A stretch of DNA of 64,000 nucleotides from Paenibacillus dokdonensis. Its GTDB lineage: Bacteria; Bacillota; Bacilli; Paenibacillales; Paenibacillaceae. Made by a program: the position numbers and the translations under genes. Positions within the stretch are counted from its first letter, which is position 1, and each line of letters opens with the position of its first letter. A model generated the notes under the pieces. The model did no database searches and had not been told where the DNA came from. It was given only the letters and a program-made list of their open reading frames with translations. Positions 9,456 to 16,832 of the stretch are shown here, piece by piece. The stretch spans positions 2,529,939 through 2,593,938 of the forward strand of contig NZ_STGQ01000001.1 of the NCBI RefSeq assembly GCF_004916975.1, in the 5' to 3' direction.

Positions 9456-9544
9456 CATGCGTCTCATCCCTGGTACGGTTAATGTCGAATCATCGGAAGC
9501 AGATCTTGGTCCGTTGGGATTAACGAAAATTACTTTTGACCATA

Positions 9545-9564
9545 ATTCAATCAATCAATTGAAT
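9545..9564 (+). promoter_or_regulatory. Operator upstream of thioredoxin reductase
   Basis: Perfect inverted repeat ATTCAAT-N6-ATTGAAT, identical in its 20 bases to the site at 6262 and also preceded by ATA. A CATAAT sequence at 9541 may serve as the -10 box; no good -35 box was found. Confidence 0.7.
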
Positions 9565-9598
9565 ACTGAAGTTGAATGCGAAATTGGAGGACTTAAAC

Positions 9599-10525
9599 AT
9601 GTATAAATCCGTTATCGTAGGAACAGGTCCTGCAGGACTGACTGCAGCTATTTACTTGGCCCGCGCCAATATGAACCCGCTTGTCATTGAAGGTCCAGAA
9701 CCTGGCGGACAATTAACCACAACGACGGAAATCGAAAATTTTCCCGGATTTCCGGAAGGAATTATGGGTCCTGAGTTGATGGATAATATACGAAAACAAG
9801 CCGAACGTTTTGGAGCAGAATTTTACACGGGTTGGGTAAATAAAGTGGATTTGTCCGATCGTCCGTTTAAATTGCAGGTCGAAGGAAAAGGTGAAATTGC
9901 CACCGAAACACTCATTATTTCTACCGGTGCAAGTGCCAAATACTTGGGGATTCCAAACGAACAAGAGAATATCGGCCGCGGTGTAAGCACATGTGCCACA
10001 TGTGACGGTTTCTTCTTTCGGAATAAAGAATTGATTGTTGTCGGTGGTGGTGACACTGCGCTCGAAGAGGCGAACTTTTTGACTCGTTTCGCATCCAAAG
10101 TCACCCTGGTCCACCGACGCGACGAGCTGCGAGCTTCGAAAATCATGCAAGACCGTGCGCGCGCTAACCCCAAAATTGAGTGGGCTCTGAACAAGACACC
10201 GCTTGAAGTCATCGCCAGCGACCGTGGGGTAACCGGATTGAAGGTTCAAAACAATATCACAGGTAAAGAAGAAGTGTTTGATACCAATGGGGTGTTTGTA
10301 GCAATCGGACATCATCCGAATACCGATTTTCTGGAAGGGCAAATCATGACAGATGCGAATGGTTATATTATCACAACCTCAGGTTCTTCAGAGACCACGA
10401 TTTCAGGTGTGTTCGCTTGTGGAGATGTACAAGATAGTCGATATCGTCAAGCCATTACGGCGGCGGGAAGCGGGGCAATGGCGGCCATGGATAGTGAAAA
10501 GTTCATGGAATCTCACGAGCATTAA
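9599..10525 (+). CDS. trxB: Thioredoxin reductase
   Basis: A 308-residue low-molecular-weight thioredoxin reductase. It has the FAD motif VGTGPAGLTAAIYLARA, the redox-active CATCDGFFF, the NADPH motif VVGGGDTALEEANFL with HRR, and the terminal FACGDVQD FAD segment. It transfers electrons from NADPH to thioredoxin in the cytoplasm. The start at ATG 9599 has TTGGAGG upstream. It carries its own copy of the ArsR-type operator and so appears to be induced together with the thioredoxin at 6321. The trxB symbol describes the family; this may be a second, stress-linked copy. Confidence 0.95.
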   Translation: MYKSVIVGTGPAGLTAAIYLARANMNPLVIEGPEPGGQLTTTTEIENFPGFPEGIMGPELMDNIRKQAERFGAEFYTGWVNKVDLSDRPFKLQVEGKGEIATETLIISTGASAKYLGIPNEQENIGRGVSTCATCDGFFFRNKELIVVGGGDTALEEANFLTRFASKVTLVHRRDELRASKIMQDRARANPKIEWALNKTPLEVIASDRGVTGLKVQNNITGKEEVFDTNGVFVAIGHHPNTDFLEGQIMTDANGYIITTSGSSETTISGVFACGDVQDSRYRQAITAAGSGAMAAMDSEKFMESHEH

Positions 10526-10767
10526 TCGTACTAAAGAATATGTTTGCACTTTATATCCTAATTGTGGCTGTTGTTCTCATTTTCCGTATTCGTCAAGCTG
10601 GGCCAGTTCATTCCCCATGTATAAAAACGAACCTCAGCGATAATTGATTGTAATCATGCATGATTATTTTGCTAAACGAAGTTTACAAGGCGATATGATC
10701 GAATACCAGAATTCAAATTAAAACCAAGCCTAAATGAACCTCAGCTCTCGAGAATGGTACTACTGTC

Positions 10768-10791
10768 ATTAAGCTAACGGACAGTTTTGTT
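10768..10791 (+). repeat. Dispersed repeat family 1 copy
   Basis: ATTAAGCTAACGGACAG followed by TTTTGTT. It lies in the 450-base gap between thioredoxin reductase and the DUF2975 gene, which otherwise holds only the hairpin at 10822. Confidence 0.65.
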
Positions 10792-10821
10792 AAATAAGTT
10801 GTAAATTTAATCTTTCAAAGT

Positions 10822-10862
10822 AAGAGCATTTCTTTGTAATGAGAAATGCTCTTTATTTTTTT
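10822..10862 (+). terminator. Strong hairpin terminator
   Basis: AAGAGCATTTCT, eight-base loop, AGAAATGCTCTT, then TATTTTTTT. It probably ends the thioredoxin reductase transcript, with a family 1 repeat just before it. Confidence 0.85.
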
Positions 10863-10978
10863 CTTGAAATGATGTTTAATTAACAATAATAATTCAATGC
10901 AAAACGATATTATTTTATTGTTAATCGATATATTACGTGTTAAAGTTATTGTATAATTAAATTAGCGAGGTGCTCTTA

Positions 10979-11461
10979 ATGAACCGGGGAACCACATTCT
11001 TTTTGAAGATGGCTGTAATTCTTATTGGAATCCCAATTCTTGCTTTGTGCATATTTTTAGTGCCTAAGATCGGGAATTTTGCTGGAGAATTGTATCCGGA
11101 TATTGCTTATATGAAATCTCTCGTTTTAATCGATATGTATGCGGCAGCGGTACCTTTTTACTTTGCTCTGTATCAAGCTTTTAAACTTTTAAGCTATATT
11201 GATAAGAACCAATCGTTTTCGGAATTATCCGTAAAGGCTTTAAAGAATATAAAATACTGTGCCATCGCAATCAGTACCTTGTACCTGCTGGGTATGCCAC
11301 TCTACTATCTCATGGCTGAGAAAATTGACCCTCCAAGTTTCATACCAATCGGATTGACCATTATTTTCGCCTCTATGGTGATCGCCGTTTTTGCTGCTGT
11401 TCTCCAAAGTCTTCTACAAGAAGCTATTAATATAAAATCAGAAAATGATTTAACGATCTGA
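10979..11461 (+). CDS. DUF2975-type membrane protein
   Basis: A 160-residue protein with four hydrophobic segments (about residues 10-31, 45-70, 90-112 and 122-148), matching the DUF2975 family of small Firmicute membrane proteins. Such proteins are usually encoded just before a YozG-type helix-turn-helix protein, as here. The pair probably forms a membrane-linked regulator, but no function is established. ATG 10979 is used; GCGAGGTG lies upstream. The next gene starts 11 bases after the stop, so they share a transcript. Confidence 0.75.
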   Translation: MNRGTTFFLKMAVILIGIPILALCIFLVPKIGNFAGELYPDIAYMKSLVLIDMYAAAVPFYFALYQAFKLLSYIDKNQSFSELSVKALKNIKYCAIAISTLYLLGMPLYYLMAEKIDPPSFIPIGLTIIFASMVIAVFAAVLQSLLQEAINIKSENDLTI

Positions 11462-11471
11462 GGTGAATATT

Positions 11472-11690
11472 ATGGCGATTATCATCAATATTGATGTGAT
11501 GTTAGCAAAACGGAAAATGAGCGTAACGGAGCTTGCGGAGAGGGTTGGAATTACTATGGCGAATCTGTCTATTCTGAAAAATGGGAAAGCAAAAGCGGTT
11601 CGTTTTTCAACATTAGAAGCGATATGTAAGGCTTTAGATTGTCAGCCAGGTGATATTTTGGAGTATAAAAGCGGCGAAGACACTAAATAA
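11472..11690 (+). CDS. YozG-like helix-turn-helix regulator
   Basis: A 72-residue protein made almost entirely of an XRE/Cro helix-turn-helix: SVTELAERVGITMANLSILKNGKAKAVRFSTLE is its core, with the family ending DCQPGDILEY. This matches the small HTH_26 type regulators paired with DUF2975 membrane proteins. It starts at ATG 11472 after TGAGGTG. The job is most likely control of its own operon or of an unlinked target. Confidence 0.85.
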   Translation: MAIIINIDVMLAKRKMSVTELAERVGITMANLSILKNGKAKAVRFSTLEAICKALDCQPGDILEYKSGEDTK

Positions 11691-11710
11691 AAACAAACAA
11701 CAAATGTAAT

Positions 11711-11740
11711 TAACTAACGGGGCAGGATAGTTCAATCGTT
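11711..11740 (+). repeat. Dispersed repeat family 1 copy
   Basis: TAACTAACGGGGCAGGATAG then TTCAATCG, one of the fullest copies of the family, 20 bases after the stop codon of the HTH gene. Confidence 0.7.
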
Positions 11741-11833
11741 TCTCGAATTTTATCTGAGTAGGATAATTTTTTGAACTTTGTGAATATAACGTTATCTGAA
11801 AGATACGAATCTTATATGTAAAGGGTGATTCGT

Positions 11834-12451
11834 TTGAAGCAAGGAATCATTGTGTTGATGAACGGAACTTCAAGTGCCGGAAAGACGATTATTTCTATGG
11901 AACTGATCAATCAGAAAGAGATTCTTTTTCATCATTTATCCATAGATGATTTTCTCCATAATTTCAATGAATTTATTGATAAAAAATTTCCGAATATTAA
12001 ACCTACACGAAATGTAGATGATCATGTTGTCGCACAGATCATTTTTGATCCCATAGCCTCAATGTTCTATTCAACAGTTAAATTGTTTTCAGAAATGGGT
12101 TTGAATGTAATAGTAGATACCGTAATCGAAAATGACAAGTGGTTTAATGATTGTCTTGATGTATTTTCTGATCAGCCCACATTATTTATAGGTGTAATAT
12201 GCTCGAAAGAAGAACTCATAAGAAGAGAGCAAATAAGAGGAGATCGACAGATTGGACTGGCAAGTTCCCAGTACGACAAAGTATATTGCTTTAATGAATA
12301 TGACCTTGAAGTAAATACTGAAGAGCTGAATCCAACAGAATGTGCCGAAAAGATATTAAGTTTTATTAAGTCCGATAAGGATTACTCGGCATTTAAGAAA
12401 TTAAGAAAAAGAAATATTAGTGGTTCCATAGAAGGCGTATCCATCAGATAA
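11834..12451 (+). CDS. P-loop kinase, chloramphenicol phosphotransferase-like
   Basis: A 205-residue protein starting with a Walker A motif, NGTSSAGKT, at residues 9-17. An aspartate pair follows in HLSIDDFLHNF. A Walker B-like LNVIVDTVIEN lies mid-protein, and a CSKEELIRREQIRGDRQIG segment corresponds to the lid. This layout fits the CPT-like kinase family, which phosphorylates small molecules including chloramphenicol; actual substrate unknown. TTG 11834 is chosen because AAAGGG ends eight bases upstream; GTG 11825 overlaps that site. Confidence 0.75.
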   Translation: MKQGIIVLMNGTSSAGKTIISMELINQKEILFHHLSIDDFLHNFNEFIDKKFPNIKPTRNVDDHVVAQIIFDPIASMFYSTVKLFSEMGLNVIVDTVIENDKWFNDCLDVFSDQPTLFIGVICSKEELIRREQIRGDRQIGLASSQYDKVYCFNEYDLEVNTEELNPTECAEKILSFIKSDKDYSAFKKLRKRNISGSIEGVSIR

Positions 12452-12523
12452 CATAAAGAATTATTTAATCATAATTACTCAGAATGTAGAAATAAACACT
12501 TTTTCTCATAATTTCTTCTTCTC

Positions 12524-12550
12524 GGCCGTACGATTGTACGGTCTTTTTTT
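12524..12550 (+). terminator. Terminator after the P-loop kinase
   Basis: CCGTAC, GATT loop, GTACGG, followed by TCTTTTTTTG. Confidence 0.85.
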
Positions 12551-12601
12551 GTTTTAACGAGTCATTCGAAAATATGGTAATATTTCGGAGAGAGGTGAAA
12601 T

Positions 12602-12799
12602 ATGATGAGCAGATTTATGAAGCCCCTGACTTCCCCAATCCATTTCTATTCAGCAATGTTGGATGAGCTCCCTGTGGCCGTTTTTATGGGTCGAGAGATG
12701 ATCGGCAGTGGGAAGATCGTTCAAATAACAGATTTCGTTGTGAAAATAGGTGACGAGTTCTATGTGCGCGAAAACTGCACTTTTAAATATGCGAGCTAA
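12602..12799 (+). CDS. Small conserved-looking protein of unknown function
   Basis: A 65-residue protein preceded by GGAGAGAGGTG at good spacing, which makes translation likely. The middle reads as an SH3-like or Sm-like small beta sheet: VAVFMGREMIGSGKIVQITDF, then VVKIGDEFYVREN. No family is recognised and no partner gene is adjacent; a second ATG at 12605 or 12617 is possible as start. Confidence 0.6.
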   Translation: MMSRFMKPLTSPIHFYSAMLDELPVAVFMGREMIGSGKIVQITDFVVKIGDEFYVRENCTFKYAS

Positions 12800-13102
12800 A
12801 CTATAAATCTTGTAGAGACTGGATCGCGAAGGAGCCTTGCCTTGGATCAGATCCTCATTTTCACCTGAGCACGACTCCTTGGCATCAATTAACAAAAGTC
12901 TTATCATCTCCGGGGACTAAAACTCGACGAGACGATAATGATGCGTACAGAAGCAAAATTCACGAGATAACATCCTTTCTATTATAAGTGATACAATAGC
13001 GTAACATATTATTATGGGCCCAAATAATTAATCCCTTTACTTAAACGATGATCGAGGCGTATAATCCGTTAAGACATCGGAGTGAGAAGAGGGAAATTGA
13101 TT
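12800..13102 (+). other. Intergenic leader of the permease gene
   Basis: About 300 bases with short complementary stretches and a GTATAATCC -10-like sequence near 13060. I could not fit a known riboswitch class. No gene seen. Confidence 0.4.
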
Positions 13103-13981
13103 ATGAACAGCGGGTTGGTTAATGCTATTATCGCGTATATCATGTGGGGGGTTCTCCCGCTTTATTGGAAGTTGTTTAACGATGTGCCCGCAGGAGAGAT
13201 TCTGTCACATCGGGTTGTCTGGTCGTTCGTCTTCATGGGTATTCTCGTCGCCGTCCAGCGTCGCTGGGGTGACATGAAGAGGATTGCGGCTAGCCGCTCG
13301 CTCCTGCTGTCGCTCACCGCTAGCGGACTGCTGATCGCTGCTAATTGGCTCATCTTCATCTGGGCTGTCAACAACGACCATGTCGTCGAGACAAGTCTCG
13401 GCTATTATTTGAACCCATTGTTGAACGTGCTGCTTGCGGTTGTCTTTCTACGTGAGAAGCCAAACCGTGGCCAATGGCTCGCGATTGCCATCGCCGGCGC
13501 CGCGGTGCTCATTATCGCCATCGACTACGGACGGTTCCCATGGATCTCAATTTCACTGGCCGCGACGTTTGGCTTGTACGGCCTCGCGAAGAAGAAGATC
13601 GGACAAGACGCTTCTGTAGGCTTGCTGTCGGAGACGGCTGTTGTCCTGCCCGTTGCGCTCGGCTACTGGATCTATTTGGCCGCCGTGGGAAAGACGACGG
13701 CATGGACGCTACCTGTGTCCACGTTCGTCGAACTGCTTCTTTCCGGCGTGGTAACAGCGCTACCGCTGCTTTTCTTTGCACGAGCGGCCGCCCGGATGGC
13801 GCTGTCCACGCTCGGTTTCGTACAATACATCGGGCCGACGATCATGCTGATACTGAGCGTATTCGTGTTCAAGGAATCGGTATCGCCGGTTCTTCTCATC
13901 GGCTTCGCGCTCATCTGGATAGCGCTTGTCGTATACGCTGCGGCATCGGTTCGCGGCATGAAACTCGCGAAAACGCGCTGA
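13103..13981 (+). CDS. RarD-type permease, EamA/DMT superfamily
   Basis: A 292-residue membrane protein with ten hydrophobic segments in two EamA-like halves. The N-terminus, NAIIAYIMWGVLPLYWKLF, and SHRVVWSF are characteristic of the RarD family. Members carry small metabolites across the membrane; the name comes from a chloramphenicol-sensitive Pseudomonas locus and the substrate is not settled. ATG 13103 is used with AGAGGG upstream. The coding region is visibly more GC-rich than its neighbours. It is monocistronic, closed by the hairpin at 14011. Confidence 0.9.
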   Translation: MNSGLVNAIIAYIMWGVLPLYWKLFNDVPAGEILSHRVVWSFVFMGILVAVQRRWGDMKRIAASRSLLLSLTASGLLIAANWLIFIWAVNNDHVVETSLGYYLNPLLNVLLAVVFLREKPNRGQWLAIAIAGAAVLIIAIDYGRFPWISISLAATFGLYGLAKKKIGQDASVGLLSETAVVLPVALGYWIYLAAVGKTTAWTLPVSTFVELLLSGVVTALPLLFFARAAARMALSTLGFVQYIGPTIMLILSVFVFKESVSPVLLIGFALIWIALVVYAAASVRGMKLAKTR

Positions 13982-14010
13982 CGGCAAATACATCCGCCCG
14001 GTACCGTCAT

Positions 14011-14051
14011 AACAGCCATTCCGTCCCCTGGGGAGGAAATGGCTGTTTTCT
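14011..14051 (+). terminator. Terminator of the RarD-type permease
   Basis: AACAGCCATT..TCCCC and GGGGA..AAATGGCTGTT around a two-base turn, then TTTTC. Begins 30 bases after the stop codon. Confidence 0.85.
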
Positions 14052-14144
14052 ATTTGTGATTAAGCTTACGATCAGTTATCCGAAGTTGAATAACATATTC
14101 AAGCTAATAACGTTTTATCATTTGAGATCAAAAGGAGGGGTTAT

Positions 14145-14402
14145 ATGAAAGAGCGATTTTTTGAAATTATTGGAACAATTTTTGTAATCTTCTCTGGTGT
14201 TCTGCATACCTTGGAACGATGTGCAAACTTTGTTGCTAGTGGGCTATCTGCACAAGGATTGGCGGTTTTTGCTGGTGATGGAAGTGTGAGTAAGCCCTGG
14301 GTGGACCCCAAAGATAATGTTTTTGTTATCCCTTTTCTCGTAATTGGAATTGTTGCGTTTTTGTATGGATTCGTTAGAAATTTTATTAAGCCTGGTCATT
14401 AA
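14145..14402 (+). CDS. Small membrane protein of unknown function
   Basis: An 85-residue protein with two hydrophobic segments (residues 8-24 and 62-78) joined by a polar stretch containing GDGSVSKPWVDPKDNV. AAAGGAGGGG lies just upstream of the ATG. No family is recognised. Its stop codon TAA (14400-14402) is part of a family 1 dispersed repeat. Confidence 0.65.
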   Translation: MKERFFEIIGTIFVIFSGVLHTLERCANFVASGLSAQGLAVFAGDGSVSKPWVDPKDNVFVIPFLVIGIVAFLYGFVRNFIKPGH

Positions 14403-14425
14403 GCTAACGGGAAACGATAGCCGAA
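14397..14425 (+). repeat. Dispersed repeat family 1 copy sharing a stop codon
   Basis: CATTAAGCTAACGGGAAACG continuing ATAGCCG. The TAA at 14400 is the stop of the membrane protein gene, so repeat and gene end are fused. Confidence 0.65.
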
Positions 14426-14465
14426 TCCTAGTGATAATTTATAAAGCGACAGAGGAGGTGCCGAT

Positions 14466-14720
14466 TTGGAGGAAAGACGATGGGGTATTGTCAAATGGTT
14501 CAAAGAAGATAAAGGGTATGGGCGGATAATGTTAGACGGTCAGGACGGTAACCATGTATTTGTTCACTTTAGCGATATACTACCAGACCCAATTAGGTTA
14601 CCAAACGGTTTTCGTTTTCTTAAAGAGGGTCAAAAAGTTGCATTCGACCTATTCGATTTTCCGAGCATAGCGGATTCCCAGCGAAGGACAGCTAAGAATG
14701 TGCAAATTTTAGAAGATTGA
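14466..14720 (+). CDS. Atypical cold-shock domain protein
   Basis: An 84-residue protein. [17 protein letters not shown] and VFVHFSDI are the RNP1- and RNP2-like motifs of a cold-shock domain, but RNP1 is KGYGRI rather than KGFGFI, and the loop after VFVHF carries an insertion of about ten residues ([10 protein letters not shown]) before [14 protein letters not shown]. It is thus longer than the housekeeping type at 3563. It should bind nucleic acid, but specificity may differ. TTG 14466 is the start: GAGGAGGTG ends six bases upstream. Confidence 0.8.
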   Translation: MEERRWGIVKWFKEDKGYGRIMLDGQDGNHVFVHFSDILPDPIRLPNGFRFLKEGQKVAFDLFDFPSIADSQRRTAKNVQILED

Positions 14721-15100
14721 AGGTATCGTTACGTACTTCATGAATGTATGGATTCTCGGTATTCGTTTAGCTAACTCTTTCTAGTTATAAACCATCTACC
14801 AGTAATAGCAACTGGGTAGAGACTGAAGCCGTGTTGTTTCACCTGACTCGTTCGGTCTCGGTAAGACAGGATCTAAGCCCAGAGAAACGTCTTGTTCGTA
14901 AAGAAATGCTTTGCGGTCGAACGTAAACAACCATCTCTTCCGTTCTCGTAACAAGCTGCGATGTGAGAATCTTGATCATTATGGGATGAGACTACATAAC
15001 CCTGTTTCTTTACTCATTGGGTGGAGTTTTCAACCAATTGTATTCCATTATTTGTAATGAGGTGTTATACTCCAAGTGAAAAGTTCGAAAGGAGACGAAT
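14721..15100 (+). other. Intergenic region, no gene recognised
   Basis: Contains several short complementary segments between 14790 and 14930 and a promoter region before the gene at 15101 (TTGTATTCCATT near 15040 and TTATACT near 15066). No family could be assigned. Confidence 0.4.
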
Positions 15101-15799
15101 ATGAAAAAAAAGAAGTTGCTGGTTGGCTTTGTGGGAATTCTAATATTGTCTTGCGGTATAAGTATTGGTGCTTTAGCGAGCTCGTCCCTTCAGGAAATTA
15201 AGGCTTATCTAAATGGCAGCTTGAAGATCAGGGTAAACGGAAACATTGAGCAATTAAAAGATGGAAATGGGCAACAGGTATTACCAATCACCTATAACGG
15301 CACAACTTTTCTACCTGTCCGCTCTGTTTCTGACGTTCTTGGTATACCGGTTACATACGACAATAAAGCCAATGAAGTCATTTTAGGCGAACAATCGGGA
15401 GAAACGCCGATCTCCAAAGATACACCAATTAAAAACGAGGACTTTGATGATACACTATATTCCAAAGATCCTACTCAAACAACAATCAATGGCAAAAATT
15501 ATGGTGAAGTCTTGTTTAGCCCACCAGGTGAAAACTTTAATTATGTAGCCTTCACCCCTAATGGCAAATACAAAAAACTTTATCTGCAATTCGCAGCCGT
15601 TAAGGAAAAGATCCTTGGCCTTGAGATAAAGGAATTGGAGAAGAACGCTCTGTTAAAGAAAGTGGGAGAGATCAAAACAGAAGATGGTATACAAACAATT
15701 GAGGTTGATATCACTGGTGTAAAAACGATAACTATTGATGTAGATAAAAAGCAAGAAGCTGGCTATGTTATCCCGCTCACGACTTCATATTATAAATGA
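15101..15799 (+). CDS. Secreted stalk-domain (copper amine oxidase N-terminal) protein
   Basis: A 232-residue protein with a signal peptide (MKKKKLL, hydrophobic core to residue 26, cleavage near ALAS). Residues 30-105 form a copper amine oxidase N-terminal domain with the hallmark TTFLPVRSVSDVLGIPVTYD. The rest looks like an extracellular beta domain. Such domains are common in exported Paenibacillus proteins and are thought to serve as cell-surface or protein-protein modules, not as oxidases. AAAGGAGACG lies seven bases before the ATG. Confidence 0.8.
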   Translation: MKKKKLLVGFVGILILSCGISIGALASSSLQEIKAYLNGSLKIRVNGNIEQLKDGNGQQVLPITYNGTTFLPVRSVSDVLGIPVTYDNKANEVILGEQSGETPISKDTPIKNEDFDDTLYSKDPTQTTINGKNYGEVLFSPPGENFNYVAFTPNGKYKKLYLQFAAVKEKILGLEIKELEKNALLKKVGEIKTEDGIQTIEVDITGVKTITIDVDKKQEAGYVIPLTTSYYK

Positions 15800-15874
15800 T
15801 GCAAAACGATATTATGGTGAAAGAAAGCCACGATTCATCGGATGGAACTGACCCCGTAATGTGAGACGGATTAG

Positions 15875-15938
15875 AACACCTTCAAGTGAAAGAAACCATG
15901 TCGTAAGATGTGGAGGACAACTTGAAGGTGTTTTTGTG
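15875..15938 (+). terminator. Long-loop hairpin, possible insertion-sequence end remnant
   Basis: ACACCTTCAAGT and ACTTGAAGGTGT, 33-base loop, then TTTTGTG. Just before it lies GAACTGACCCCGTAATGTGA, a sequence of the kind seen at ends of IS3-type elements; the element itself is absent. Confidence 0.5.
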
Positions 15939-15961
15939 TTATTAATTGGGACAGATGTCGA

Positions 15962-16025
15962 GGGATAAAAACATGATCCGATTACCGATTTGATGATGAT
16001 CTAAACAGATCCATATTTATAGAGA
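15962..16025 (+). repeat. Dispersed repeat family 3 copy
   Basis: Core GATTACCGATTTGATGATGA then TCTAAACA and ATCCATAT. The same core recurs at 35232 and, less completely, at 46672. Confidence 0.65.
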
Positions 16026-16127
16026 TAACATTGAGAATAAAGAATTTGTCCATTCGGGTAGCTTCTGCAGCCATTTCTTTTGGGATCATAAAATTAAGTG
16101 AAAATAAAGTTGTAAACTGACCTCAGT

Positions 16128-16160
16128 GTTAAGTTAAACGGGCAGGATAGTTGAAGATCA
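16128..16160 (+). repeat. Dispersed repeat family 1 copy
   Basis: GTTAAGTTAAACGGGCAGGA then TAGTTGAAGATC; close to the copy at 11711. Confidence 0.6.
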
Positions 16161-16671
16161 AACGCGGTGAGCCGTACGACAGGTAAAGTCGAAAAATTTT
16201 GTTATGGGGAACTTGCGAGAGTGCTGAAAGGTATGTGGATAGTGTGGATTTTGAGCTTCTAAATTACCCCTAGAAAAGGGGTTTAAAATCAGATCACTAT
16301 ATGATATATGTCTGAAAAAATACTCGAATCGGGATTAGTGCCACTTGGTACCAAATGTATTATTCCCAGACAATACTGTAATTAGGGAAACTTTAGATTA
16401 ACGTTAAGCGTCTAAATAATATAACCGTTTGTAGAAGGAGAAGAGGGCTTAAATTTAAAAAGAAGTTTGCGAGTGTTACTTCCAATTTTAGGGGCGTTAG
16501 TCCAACGGTTCATATAAATTAATCTTTGAGCAACCGGCATGTCGAATCTTGGAACATTGAGAATTTTCGTGCTGATGGAATGAATCCTTTATTTAATATA
16601 GTCACGCGCACGGGTGGAACAGATGCCGATGTTAGAGAATCGAGCATTCTTCCATAGGATGTCCTTTTCGA

Positions 16672-16719
16672 AACTTGCCGTTACAACGCGGAGAACCTTA
16701 CCATAAATAACGGCAAGCT
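16672..16719. repeat. Dispersed repeat family 2 copy (hairpin form)
   Basis: Outer arms AACTTGCCGTTA and TAACGGCAAGCTT enclose GCGGAGAACCTTACCATAAA. The complete 48-base copy shows the family is an inverted repeat. Confidence 0.7.
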
Positions 16720-16832
16720 TTTTGGAGCTAAACGAGTAGCAGCTGATAAGCGCAATGAGGGCGCGAATGTTCTCTGCTTTGATATATAAGCTACCTATAA
16801 ACATAATACAGTCATCAGGGAGAATGGTTATC

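Larger units (their letters stand above)
15939..16671. other. Repeat-rich region with an unassigned decayed open stretch
   Basis: Holds a family 3 repeat (15962-16025), a family 1 repeat (16128-16160) and, at 16524-16661, an open stretch reading SWNIENFRADGMNPLFN and TRTGGTDADVRE with no start or ribosome site. I do not recognise the parent gene. Confidence 0.4.

Noticed and set aside
9713..10342. 209-codon reverse frame opposite thioredoxin reductase
   Set aside because: Shadow frame; trxB motifs are complete on the forward strand.
13474..14148. 224-codon frame overlapping the RarD-type permease
   Set aside because: Shadow frame of a GC-rich gene; arginine- and histidine-rich product without domain pattern, and it runs through the permease terminator.
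14790..14940. Possible structured RNA or riboswitch upstream of the stalk-domain gene
   Set aside because: Some complementary segments are present, but no known class signature could be matched by eye.
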